NCBI GenBank assembly: GCA_002964805.2
Contig: PUDQ02000003.1
Coordinates: forward strand, 2,046,001 to 2,110,000
DNA from: Trametes villosa
Lineage: Eukaryota > Basidiomycota > Agaricomycetes > Polyporales > Polyporaceae
Direction of reading: 5' to 3'
DNA: 64,000 nt
Position numbers and translations under genes: made by a program. The notes below the pieces were generated by a model. The model ran no database searches. It saw only the letters and a program-made list of their open reading frames with translations, and had not been told where the DNA came from. This document shows positions 45,923 to 55,991 of the stretch, piece after piece. The number at the start of each line of letters is the position of its first letter. Positions within the stretch are counted from its first letter, which is position 1.

Positions 45923-48511
45923 CTAGAAACGCACCTGGGTGAGCTCACTGAAGTCGAAGTCGAACTCCGTCGTGAGGCCGGAAGAGAGGCCGGCGGGCCC
46001 AGCGGGAGTCGGCAGCTGCGCCATGATGTACGCGTCGTCGACGATCGCCTCGACGTCGATGAGCGGCAGCTTCTTGGCCGAGTTCATGCATTGGGTCGTC
46101 TTCTCGCTGACGTTCGCGTAGCTGAAGTCAGTATCCTTTGTGCTCATCTTCCCGGTGATACGGTTGAAGGTCTTGATGATGACGGTGTTGCCTTTGCTGT
46201 CGGTCCTGATCTTCTCCTCATGCCAGAGCACGGCGACGCGGAACGCCTGAATATCACGTCGTGAGCTTTTCACCCTAGACAGTAGACAAGGCTGCGAGAG
46301 CACGCACCGCGGCACCCGCCAACCCGATCGCAGCGTACGGGTACTCCTCCTCGGGAGCGTTGTAAAGATCTGGGACGCTCACAGCGCCCTGTATGGCATC
46401 TACGTGGCTCGCCATTCCCGCGATGACGAACGGCGAGCGGTAGAGCCCCTGGTGGAAGGAGAGTAGTCAGTGTGGCGATGCTCTTCGGACGGGGCATCGC
46501 CGCGTACCTCCTTATCAGTCCCCTCCGGCTCTAAATAGAACAGCCGCCCTTTCTTGAGGATCTTCGAGCAGAAGGCGCCGCGTTCCTTGTCGTCGGGGAA
46601 ATCGGCCGGGAAGCTGTTGAAGAAGGCGTCGTAGCTGCGCAACGCAGCACTTCCAAAAGCGCTGCGCCATTCGTACATGCGCTGGATGGCCTGCAGAAAC
46701 GTGTAACGTAGTCGGCAAAGAGGAATAGGTACCTGGACTTACTATGGCGAGAACACTGTCGTTCTCCGTGATCTTATACGACGCGAGAGCCTCGGACGAG
46801 TTACCGTAGACGACATCCCAGACGCCCTGAAGGATCTTGACGATCTGCTTGTCAGTCATGCTCCAGGGATCTTTGCTGGCGCCCATCGCTTTGAGGAAGG
46901 TCGGGAGGAACCGACCGCGCCACAAGTTATGCTCATGGACGCCATCTGGGAGGTCCGAGTTCTTGACTGTGACTCGCGGCTTCGTCGTGGCTATGCTTCC
47001 GACGTCGTCGTCGTCGTCATCGTCATAGTCAATCTCGATAGCCTGCGGGTATTGCGGTCACACGCGGAGGAAAGCATCGAGTACGAGCGTGGCGCACCTT
47101 GTCCTTCGACGACCCAGCGCTTGAAGACTTGGGTGCAGACCGCGGCTTCCCGCCGATCGCCTTCTTCGCCACCTCCGCCTTCAGAGGCTTCCTTGCGCGC
47201 GGCTTCTTGGGCTTTCCCGGTGTCGCGAGATCGACGTCTTCGGTCTTGACGATCCCCTGGTCATGCGGGATTGGATCAGTAGTTGCCAGGTACGTTCAAG
47301 CCCCCGTCAACGCCGCCTACCGCACTCGTCAGCCGCACGCCATTCTTGACAGGGCTTTCCATAGCGGCGGCGGCCTCCATGGACTCGTCGTCCGTTCTAC
47401 CGAAACCGCCTTCGTTGGCTTCGCCGCCGTCGCTGACGGGTTCGCGCTTGATCTTGACGTGGCTGGACTTCGCCGCCTGCGCGTGCTTCTCCTCAGGCGC
47501 AGCGTTGTCCTTGGCTTTCTTCCTCGGCTTCGGTTTAGAGCTATCCTTACCCTTGTCGTGACTCTTGGACTTGCGGTCTTCGGTGGGTACTTGCATGAAG
47601 GGCGTCGGCGGCACTGCGGCGGTGCGGCGGGGTACGACGGGCTGGATCTTGTTCGCCGTAGGGGTCAGCAAACCGGCCGGTGCAACACGCGCAGCCCAGG
47701 TAGACACACGACTGAAGCCCACGAGCACAGGAGGGAGTTATCGCGCGAGAGATCAGTTCAGTGAGCGCAGGAGAGAGTGCGGCACTAACGATCGGGAAGT
47801 GCCAGTGGCTGTGCTGAGGCTTGCGCCTGTAGGACCATCCGCCACTGACGCGAGATCGTCGGTGGCGAGGCGCTTCTTGGCCGCAGCCACACCATCTCTC
47901 AGCGTAACCTTCTCTTCCTTCCTGGACTTCTTCTTCGGCGGCGTGGGGGTACCATCGTCTTCCTCCTCGTCCTCCGGTACGCCCTTCGCGTCGGCGTCGC
48001 CACCGGCGCCTGGCGGACCGGACTCCTCGTGCTCGAGCTCGCTGAGCTCCGAAGACGTAGGCTCTTCGGCGGGGGCTGGAGTGGGTGGCTCGTCGTTATC
48101 AGACCTCATATCAACGTCTTCCTGTTTCTTGGAAGCGTTGCGAGTAGCCTTGGGCGATCCAGAGCTGAGCGCCTGTTTACGCTTCCGTTTAGCGCTCGGG
48201 GACTTGGCAGCGTTGTCGCCTGCTACCTCCCCAAACCCACCCCGGCGCGTCGATGTAATACTGAGGTGAGTCTCCCGAGGCCTGGAATGGTTAATTCGAA
48301 GCTCACGAATGCCTTCAGCCTTTTTCTTCAAGCGCATCTCTATCTCGGCCACGCCTTTCTCCTTTTCGGCCTTGGCCCTTGCCTTTGCTGACTTCGCTGC
48401 TTCTTTGACGTCGTTATCAGCAGCCACCTGGGACTTTGAGCGGCGACTGGGGCGAGCATCCACAAGCCCAGGATGGGCCTTTGCGTTCGCAGAGCGGGTG
48501 ACGCGGGTCAT
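45923..48511 (-). CDS. Charged basidiomycete-specific protein, possibly DUF6532-like
   Basis: Seven exons on the minus strand (48511-47790, 47711-47294, 47256-47098, 47042-46743, 46690-46508, 46448-46308, 46246-45923) give 748 residues. The first 400 are low-complexity and charged, with several basic runs (AKRKRKQ, PPKKKSRKEEK) that look like nuclear signals and a seven-Asp run. The folded part starts at HEHNLWRGRFLPTFLKAMG. It has DPWSMTDKQIVKILQGVWD, QRMYEWRSAFG, LKKGRLFYLEP, SPFVIAGMASHVDA and EEYPYAAIGLAGAA, then AFRVAVLWHEEK. The order 'LWR..F.PT', 'DPW..V..LQ..W', 'EWRS', 'YP..A..LA..A' resembles the DUF6532 domain of basidiomycetes. That is recalled, not searched. The intron 47293-47257 is only 37 nt, so that junction is uncertain. 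The 5' end is divergent from the F-box-like gene. Confidence 0.72.
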
Positions 48512-48887
48512 GGCAGAGGATTTGGCGTGGTGAGTGAGTGCGAAACTGGGGCGATGGTCGTGGTTGGAGATGTGGTTTATTCCCGGGCTCCCCGGACTAA
48601 AACTTCACAGCGCCTATCCACTGATCCTCACGCTCTCGTCCAGGAAAGCAATAACCATACCAAACGACGAGCGCGCTCACGGGATGAAAACCCCAAGTCC
48701 GCGCTCCAGCCTCGCCCCCAACGCATCTTGACCCCTTCCTTCCTACCCTCATCATCCTCTCGCCTTCGTCGTACCCCGCCTCTTTTTTCAGCTCCTCCCT
48801 CCCCTCGAAATCCGGTACCCGCAAGGTCGGTTGATAGTATGAAGTTCAAAGAAAGCGGTGACTCACTCCCCAGCAGCTAGCGTCATC
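48512..48887. promoter_or_regulatory. Shared divergent promoter region
   Basis: About 376 bp lie between the ATGs of the minus-strand charged protein (48511) and the plus-strand F-box/LRR-like gene (48888). A minus-strand AATAAACC near 48575 is a weak TATA candidate. Both promoters must lie here or in untranslated exons. Confidence 0.4.
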
Positions 48888-50551
48888 ATGGTAGCATACA
48901 ACGAGGAACTGTTCTCGCTGACGCGCTTGAGACGCTTCCCCATGCCTCGGTCCTACATTTTCGGTGGTCGCCGAGCCCTCGAGGCTATGGATTCGCCGCT
49001 GCCGACGGCACTCAAAAAATCCGAGGGCTCTAACGGCGACGAGGGAGCGGTCCCGGGCATCCCGTGGGAGGAGATTCCCGCAGCAGCACGGGTGATGAAC
49101 TGCCTGGACATCGTTTTCCTCATCGTCGAGAACTTCCGCCAGGACACCTACGCCGGCAAAGATTGCCGCAACCTTGCCCGATACATGCTCGTCAACAAGG
49201 CGTTTTTCCTCCATGCCGCGGCGCTCTTATGGAGCGAGTGCACGGACCAGGGGCTGGGTAATCTCTTGAACATCGTCGACGCTTCAATCGACGCTGGCCC
49301 GCTCGATTACACGGCGAAGATACTGGAGGTGTCCGAGCAGTGAGTGCCCGTCGACGTTGAGCATTCTGCGATATTCTAACGCCTGCCCCGATTTTCAGCA
49401 GCGACGACATCGTCGATCTCGTGTCCGCGGTCTCAATGAGCATTGACTACAATCATTTCCTATTCTACGCGAGCCTCATCAAGGTTGCGACCTTGCACGC
49501 CTCCCTCATCGACGACGCCGGCCTCCTCCCCTTCTTCTCCGCTCTCGTCCCCGACGGGTCTGCCCTGTTGTGCTCGCTCAAGCAGCTTCACTGGGAGCAG
49601 GGCCCCGTAGGGGACGAGAACCTGTTCTATCTCGTCGGCCCTACCCTCGAGTCTCTCCATCTGGGAGTTATCTCCTTCCACGATCGCTCCGACAGCAGTC
49701 TCGCATACTCGGGCTGGATTCAACGCTTCATGACTGCCACCACCGTTCTCTGCCCGAGGCTCATGGAGCTCAAGATCTGCTCCAGAGGGCGAGCCCTCAC
49801 GGACCACTACACCAGTTGTACCTCATACTTCAAACGTCTCCATCGCCTCCCCATTGAGCTCCTCGAAAAAAACGGTAAGCAGGCCCATCATAGTGCCGTT
49901 CAGCAGCGAGCTCATGTTCATGTAGGTCAAGGGCGCTGGGAGCGACAGCTCGTTCTCCCCCCGTTCCAGCAGCTGACCGACCTCGCGTTGTCGTCCGTCC
50001 ACGGCAGTTCCGGAATGTTCTCCGGTTTTCGGGCAGTCACGCCGCTCTTCGGTGCCTCCATACGCTCCGTGAGCATCCAATCGCTCCGTGTGGCGTGGTA
50101 TACCCATCAGAGGGCCTTCCAAACATTCATCTCCCCTCTACTCTGCCTCGGACAGTTGACCAGCATCGCCCTCACACTCCCCCACCACATCATCACGTTT
50201 GTCGAGGACGACCTCATCTGCCTCGCCAGGGCCTGGCCAGGCTTAGAGTCATTGGATCTCTCGTTCAACTCCGACCCGACGGGCAGCGGCGTCCCGATCG
50301 ACTCCATCGGGCGACTCTGCAAGCTGTGCCCCGCCCTTGTCCACCTGTGCCTTCCCGCGGCCGACTGTCTCAAGGACTACGGTGTTCTCATCCCTCCGGT
50401 TCGGGAGTCAATGCTGCGAAGCGTTGTGATACACCGCCTCTTTGTCGCCACCGGCATCACGAGACAGGCCATCAATGGCGGCCTCTGCGCCGCCTTCCCG
50501 CAGCTCACCCCCCAGGGTATCTTCCTCGGCCCGTGGACGCTGTTGTTCTAG
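48888..50551 (+). CDS. F-box/leucine-rich-repeat-like protein
   Basis: Three exons (48888-49339, 49399-49874, 49926-50551) give 517 residues. An N-terminal helix-rich segment (VFLIVENFRQDT, CRNLARYMLVNKAFFLHAAA, LLWSEC) is what remains of an F-box-like motif in many agaricomycete proteins. The remainder shows irregular leucine-rich repeats: LKQLHWEQG, LESLHLGVISF, LMELKICSRG, LTDLALSSVHG, LTSIALTLPHH, LESLDLSFNSD and LVHLCLPAADC. It is likely a substrate-recognition subunit of an SCF ubiquitin ligase, or an orphan repeat protein. The intron 49875-49925 (GTAAGC...TGTAG, 51 nt) keeps the frame open, so it could be retained. The start is uncertain; ATGs at 48942 and 48987 are also possible. Confidence 0.7.
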
Positions 50552-51143
50552 GTTAGGTAAGTGCAGACCTGTTCGTTCATAGGAGCTGTTCATTGAGCGG
50601 CTGCGTTCCGCTCTAGTAGTAGGACTCAGACATCGCGCGCAAAACGACGGCACGTACGCCAGCGTCGAACATATCTTGGTGAAGGCGAGCGGGGAGGGCT
50701 GGTTCAGGGGCGATGATCATGTTCGCAAACGGTATAACTCGCATGTATGATATACGACGGGCAATAACTGCTCGTTCTCCGGTAATGCACTCGTATTTCT
50801 TGGTATCAACGGCGACTCGATGGCATTTTCTCCCGGACGGTCGATATGTACATACTGCACGACTATTCGCTCGGGCGTTGAACTCCTGCTAAGTACATGG
50901 GTAGACAGACCACTCAAGATGCAAGAAAAGCCGTGGAACGGCAGGGAAAGTGTCCGACGTCAGCGCTGACGTTGCAGCTCATGCAGAGGACCTGCGACGT
51001 AAGCTGTAAGCAAGAGTACTCCGAAGTGACTCGGAGGCGAATGATTGGGGGCTTACACGTATCCCGCAAGGCAGCCGCGAGCTGCTACTTCTGCTTAGGG
51101 CTGGCGGTCGCTTCTCCACAGGACGGGGCGACGGAAACCGCTG
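50552..51143. other. Convergent 3' intergenic region
   Basis: This lies between the stop of the F-box/LRR-like gene (+) and the last assigned codon of the small acidic gene (-). A possible further exon of the latter (frame open from about 51142 to 50985, minus strand) was seen but not adopted. Confidence 0.4.
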
Positions 51144-51891
51144 CTATACCCTGTGTCCTGGCCGCGTGTTTGTCAAACTACGACTAGAGCATAGCGGGGA
51201 AGCACGCACCGATGGGTAAGGCAGGGGCTGCTTGTCGCCGTTGGGCGACACATTCCCGTCCGTGGTTTTGACGGGGGACTCCGGCACAGCCTGGGTGGGC
51301 TCGTCCGAGTCCTTCTTCGCTGTGGAGGGCTCCTCGGACTCGGGCTCCTCGTACTCGGGCTCCTCAGGCTCGGGCTCGAGTGTAGCCCATCCATCCAAGG
51401 TGGCGAGCACCTGGGCTCTGGCAACCTTGCGCAGCTCCTCGTCATCGTCGGAGCCGGACGCGCTTTCAGTCTCGTCGCCCGAAAGCGGGGTCCTAGGCCT
51501 CCTCTCTTTCTTCTTCGATTTCGGCGCTGTATTACCAGTTTAGTGCCCTGTCGTACTAGAGGCGAGTGTACTAGAACCTACCTCTCTTCTCGAGTAGCCT
51601 ATAGTAAGCGCGTTGCTCGCTCAAAGCGATGTACTCCGCTTTTGAAGCGAACGAGTAGTGAAGATCCAAGTCCTTCGGGGTATACCAGCCCATGCGGGCG
51701 CAGACGTATCGCACGCGTTCACGCGCATCTGCCATCTCCTCGCGCGTGATTTCAGGCGTCGCGGTCAACGGCGCCGGAGAAGGGGGGTTGACGTCGGGTG
51801 CTGCGTCCAAGACAGGCGCGGGGGATGTCTGACCCGACTCCGCCGACACTTGATCGGTGGGGGAGGGCGGCGAGTGCAAGGGCTCGGGCAT
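51144..51891 (-). CDS. Small acidic hypothetical protein
   Basis: Two exons (51891-51582, 51526-51144) give 230 residues. The N-terminus is Pro/Ser-rich (MPEPLHSPPSPTDQ). A folded-looking segment follows: REEMADARERVRYVCARMGW, YTPKDLDLHYSFASKAEYI and QRAYYRLLEKRG. The second exon is basic (PKSKKKERRPRTP) and then very acidic with repeated Glu-Pro-Glu (LEPEPEEPEYEEPESEEP). A donor-like GTGCGT after LPYPS near 51215 suggests the real C-terminus may be spliced differently. No family was recognised. Confidence 0.5.
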
Positions 51892-52783
51892 CGTTCGTCG
51901 AGAGGTGAGATGAGAGGCAGGTGCGTGGTGGTTGAGAAGAGGAGAAAAATTCCTGCGTGGGCAAGGTGTCAGGACGCGGGGCGCCGACGCATTACTTTGG
52001 GAGGGTGCCTACCTTAACGGCCTGGACGTTGGCGCTGACCGCGGCCGATACTTACCCTCCCCCTCACAGACTCTAAAGAGGGCTTTCCAGGCAGTTGCGC
52101 CATATCTGCCAACCGAATGAGTAGCGGCGTCCGTTCTGCACGCAGAAGCGCGGTGGATGACAGCGAAAGAACAGAAGGCCTCCGAGCCAGTGGCCAGCGT
52201 TCGCGTTCGGGCCGAAATTAAGCGCCCGTTTATGTTTGGTTTTGTGGCGCACCGTCCCCAGTCCGGGCGCGTACAATTTCCCTATTCTTCAACCTCAACC
52301 TCAACCACTACCACCTCTTCTACCGCTGCCGTCGCTCACTCTGACTACGGCGACACCCAATCCTTGCGGAAACCCAACTTCCATTTCTGCTATCCAGCAC
52401 AAATCGCGTCGCTTTCCGCTGGCCGACGGTCGAAGTTAGGTATTGCTCTGGTAGGTTAGCCACTCGGGTTAGCCACTCAATGCCTGGGGGGCTGTGGCGA
52501 GTGGCGGCGCTGGGAGCCGACCTTGGAAACCGCCCGCTTCGCGCACCACTCCCCTGGGTTGCTTGCTGGGTTCTAATCAGACTAAGTGACAAGCTAACGT
52601 CGCCCCTCTCACCTGTGGTAACTCGCGCAGCCGCGGACTCAGGTCTGAACGCCAGAGGAGCGCCCATTCTCCGTAAGTATTTCTTGGACTTTCTACCAAC
52701 GCTTTGAATGCCCTGCCTCCGCGGCCTCCAGAACTGTGGCGCGGTACTAATGAACCCCCGTAGAACTCTATAAGCAACGCTAG
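51892..52783. other. Intergenic, no gene recognised
   Basis: This contains the divergent 5' flanks of the small acidic gene (-) and the dioxygenase gene (+). A 12-bp tandem duplication, GGTTAGCCACTC, lies at about 52456-52480. A TATAAG at 52769 is only 15 bp from ATG 52784, too close to drive it in the usual way. Confidence 0.4.
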
Positions 52784-54842
52784 ATGGGCAAGAAAGCCCC
52801 CAAACTTGCTCGCGAAAGTAAGCATCCTCCCCCTTTCAATAGCGCGTCGGCATATTTTACAGGCATGGCGCGCGGACCCGACCCCGGGACCCGGCTGTCT
52901 GCGGGATTTGCCACGCTTCATCGCCGTTTGCAAAACCCCATACTCATCCATCCTCCCGAACATGCTCAGGTGCGACACCGGTACCCAGGGACGCCCCCTT
53001 CCGCGCGGTGAGTGCATTTTCCGCGCCATGAGAGGCATCTAACGCGATTCGTGCTCCCAGACACGATCCAAGAAGAACCTCTTCGCGTCGGCGGACAACG
53101 GCCGTATTGTGGCTCTTGGCGCACCGGTGTCATTCGACACGGCACGGCTTCTCGAGACTGCAGAAGAGCGCGCCGAGGAGGCATTCTGGAACGGCGTCGA
53201 CGACGACGTTGGGTCCCCTGGGTCTCCGGTTCGTGGCTCGGGCGAACCCGTCGCCGCCATCGTTCGGCGCTCACCTCCATCATCGCGGCACGCCTCTCCC
53301 TCTGAGTTCCTCAAAAGTAACCCCGTCGCGCATACCAACCCAGGGAAGCGTGTTCGGCGCGAGCTCTCCCCGTCGACTGCCCCTGCAAAACGCGCTCGGC
53401 GCGGATGCTCCCCAAATCGCCCTGGACATGGCGGCGGGGCTGTCGCTCACGACGAAAGGCCTGGGCCAGACTTCCCGGCAGGCGCTGATTCAAGTGCGCC
53501 TCTGGGCGGTGGGGGGCTACGCCGGAGGGAGAGCAGTAAGGAGCGCAGCAAGCGACACTTCAAGGAGCGCCGCCGGGTGCAGAGAGCGCAGAAGGCTCAG
53601 GAATTGCCTCGCGCCGGGCTCGACGCTTCCAAGGAGGTCGCTCTATCGCGCCTAAAGGATGCGGTACCTATCCAGACTCCGCTTATCCTAGGGATCAAGC
53701 ACGCTGGCGGCGGCCGCTCTCCTGACAACCCTCCCCCGACCTTCTGTCCCGTCGCGCCCTCGGGGTTTGTTGGAACTCGACCGAAGCCGTCCCAGGCAGA
53801 CGACACTGTGATGACGGTAGACGATGCCCGCGCGCTCGGGTTCCGGTATGTAGAATGGGACGGAAGGTGCGTTGTGTATTCTACTAGCATCGAGCTCTAC
53901 ACCTGACGCAATCTAGAACTCCTCACGTCATCCTTGACGGTCAGGGGAGGGTGATAGGGGTGTTAGCTGGGGCTCCTAGGGGTGCGGACTGGCTCACCGT
54001 AACGCAAGATGCCTGCGCAGCGTTAGATCGCGCGCGGTGCACGCTCGGGGAGGAGAGAGAGAACACCACGCACCGCCGTGGTCAATTCAGCGTAATCGCA
54101 AGCGGCATTTCGTACGGTGGCGGCCAGAAGGTGCGTGGCTCCCGGAGCCATGTTTTGATGTATGAATGCCGACGTTCTCGCTAACACATGCCGTAGGAGC
54201 CTTGTAACCGTAGTCTCCTCAGGGGCGAGCAGGAAGTTGTCGACGAGTTGCTGGCGGACCGCGCTATACGTAGGATCGCAGGCTTCGGGAACGGTAAGTC
54301 TCTCACTCCCATCATCACGCCGCGAATGCTCATGCCCTCCAGGCGCGTTCCGCCTGTTCGCGCCCAACCTGCATCGCTCCTACGCCGAGAACCTGGACGC
54401 CTTACTGACTTGGAAGCCAAGTCTTAAACCCAACTTCAGGAGGTCCGTCTTCGGCAGCGTCACGTTCAACATGGGCCCCCGGACCCAGACGTTGAAGCAT
54501 ACCGACTTCCAAAACCGCGCAGCGGGCATGTGCGCAGTCACGGCCTTGGGGAGCTTCGACCATAAACGGGGCGGCCACCTCATTCTGTGGGAGCTCGAAA
54601 TGGTCGTCGAGTTCCCCTCTGGCTCGACCGTCCTCATCCCCTCCGCCCTCCTCGCGCATTCCAACACCGCCGTGCAGCCGCACGAACGCCGATGTTCCGT
54701 TACGCAATACTCAGCAGGCGGACTCTTCAGGTTCGTCGAATGCGGCTTTCAGACGGAGAAGGGGCTGTTCGCCTCGGGGGGGAAGTACGAGCGCACCGGA
54801 GAGGAGCGGTGGCATGGCGGCCTGGAGCTCTTCAGTCGGTGA
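52784..54842 (+). CDS. TET/JBP-family 2-oxoglutarate/Fe(II) dioxygenase
   Basis: Six exons (52784-52817, 52863-52969, 53061-53866, 53917-54130, 54197-54293, 54343-54842) join in phase to 585 residues with no break. The N-terminal region has SKKNLFASADNGRIVALG and VSFDTARLLE, then a disordered stretch with basic patches (KRHFKERRRVQRAQK). The catalytic part runs from LGFRYVEWDGR, TPHVILDGQGRVIGVL and SGISYGGGQK to FAPNLHRSYAENLDALL, TFNMGPRTQTLKHTDFQN, GGHLILWELEMVVEFPSGST, LIPSALLAHSN, RRCSVTQYSAGGLFRFV. Iron ligands are H472, D474 and H525; Arg536 should bind 2-oxoglutarate. The family oxidises 5-methylcytosine in DNA (TET) or thymine (JBP); the fungal members were described as lineage-specific expansions linked to KDZ transposons. 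It lies upstream of a KDZ transposase on the same strand. The first two short exons are the least certain part. Confidence 0.92.
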
Positions 54843-55137
54843 TCCGACCTTCAGGGAAACTCAACCTGCGGGTAGTCTGGCTCCGCAATGGGCGGCCCAT
54901 GGATATAACACCCCATTATAGCAGCTTCGTCTACCCTTTCCGAGCACCCCAACAACTTCCTAACCATGCTGTAAACTGCACCCAGCGGGGTGTGTTCTCC
55001 TCGTGCCCAGCGTTCTGGGGAGTTACTGCGGAGGCGTGCATGCTTCTCGTGTCTGATAGGCATTCGTACACGTTGTCCACGGTCAGCTGTCGGCGGATCC
55101 CCTGCTACCGCGAGCCCCTGCCGCCGATTGGCTCCGC

Positions 55138-55804
55138 ATGTCGCAGGAGCAGCGTGCGGGCTTTACCGTGCATGTTTCTCGTATACCGGAATCCCCAAAC
55201 CAGATGCGCATTCCACATTGGGCGTCCGAAAACCTCAGGTAGGGCAGGAGGCTTCCTGTTGGCTGATCGATGATACCCATCGGCGAAAGACTCACGCCTC
55301 CCCGCAGGTTCATAGAAGCACTTTCAAGGCCGGGCTGTACAGTGGGGGCGCATTTTCGCGCACCCCATCGGGCTCGCCGAAAAGTGGCACGGCTAAGCTG
55401 CCAGGGATGCGACGCTCTCCCCGAAGACGTCTAGCTATTCGCCCTATTACGGATACCCGGTTCTCTATCATACCGGGAGTCCTCACGCCGGATTATCGCA
55501 GGACGCTACATCTACGTGAGTTTTACCAACCACTTTCCGCGTTCTGCTATCCGGAACGTGGGGTTCTGTAGGCAGGGGCGCGGCCGCTGCTTTACCAGGT
55601 GCTTTAAGCACTTAGCTATCCGTGAGGCTGTCATCCCTGTCCCATTGGCTTTCATCCCCGCCCGTTTGCGTGTTTGTGTCGTGGCTTCGACTCCGCGAGG
55701 CAAGGAACCGGATCTCGAATTGACATCAGCGTTATGTGCGACCGTCGTTCGTGGAGATTCCGCGTCATGCTCGCCCAAGCACAATCCTACGGCGTGTCGT
55801 TAGA
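55138..55804 (+). CDS. Small Cys-rich protein candidate between dioxygenase and transposase
   Basis: A four-exon model is possible: 55138-55238 (MSQEQRAGFTVHVSRIPES ... HWASENL); 55308-55428 (FIEALSRPGCTVGAHF ... LSCQGCDALPED); 55502-55515 (short); and about 55570 to a TAG at 55802-55804 (QGRGRCFTRCFKHLAIREAV). The donor after PED is weak (GTCTAG). If it is not used, the protein stops at 55434 after 75 residues. CxxC followed by CxxxCxxH could bind zinc. I do not recognise the family. Position and strand suggest it belongs to the TET/KDZ unit. Confidence 0.35.
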
Positions 55805-55885
55805 GCCCGTGCGAGGCATAACGCTTCGCAGGCGCTCCGCCGGCTCTCCTTGCTGCCTAGCGGAATGCTCCTGAAACTCCTGCCG

Positions 55886-55893
55886 TATATATG
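55886..55893 (+). promoter_or_regulatory. TATA box of the Plavaka gene
   Basis: TATATATG begins 106 bp upstream of ATG 55992, with CT-rich DNA between. Confidence 0.5.
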
Positions 55894-55991
55894 ATAGCAG
55901 GGGTCTCTCCTCCGCCTCACAGCCTCTCCTGAGTCGCTTCTCCTCCTGCACCTCCTCATAGAACGCCTCTACTCTCGTACCTGTGCCCCCG

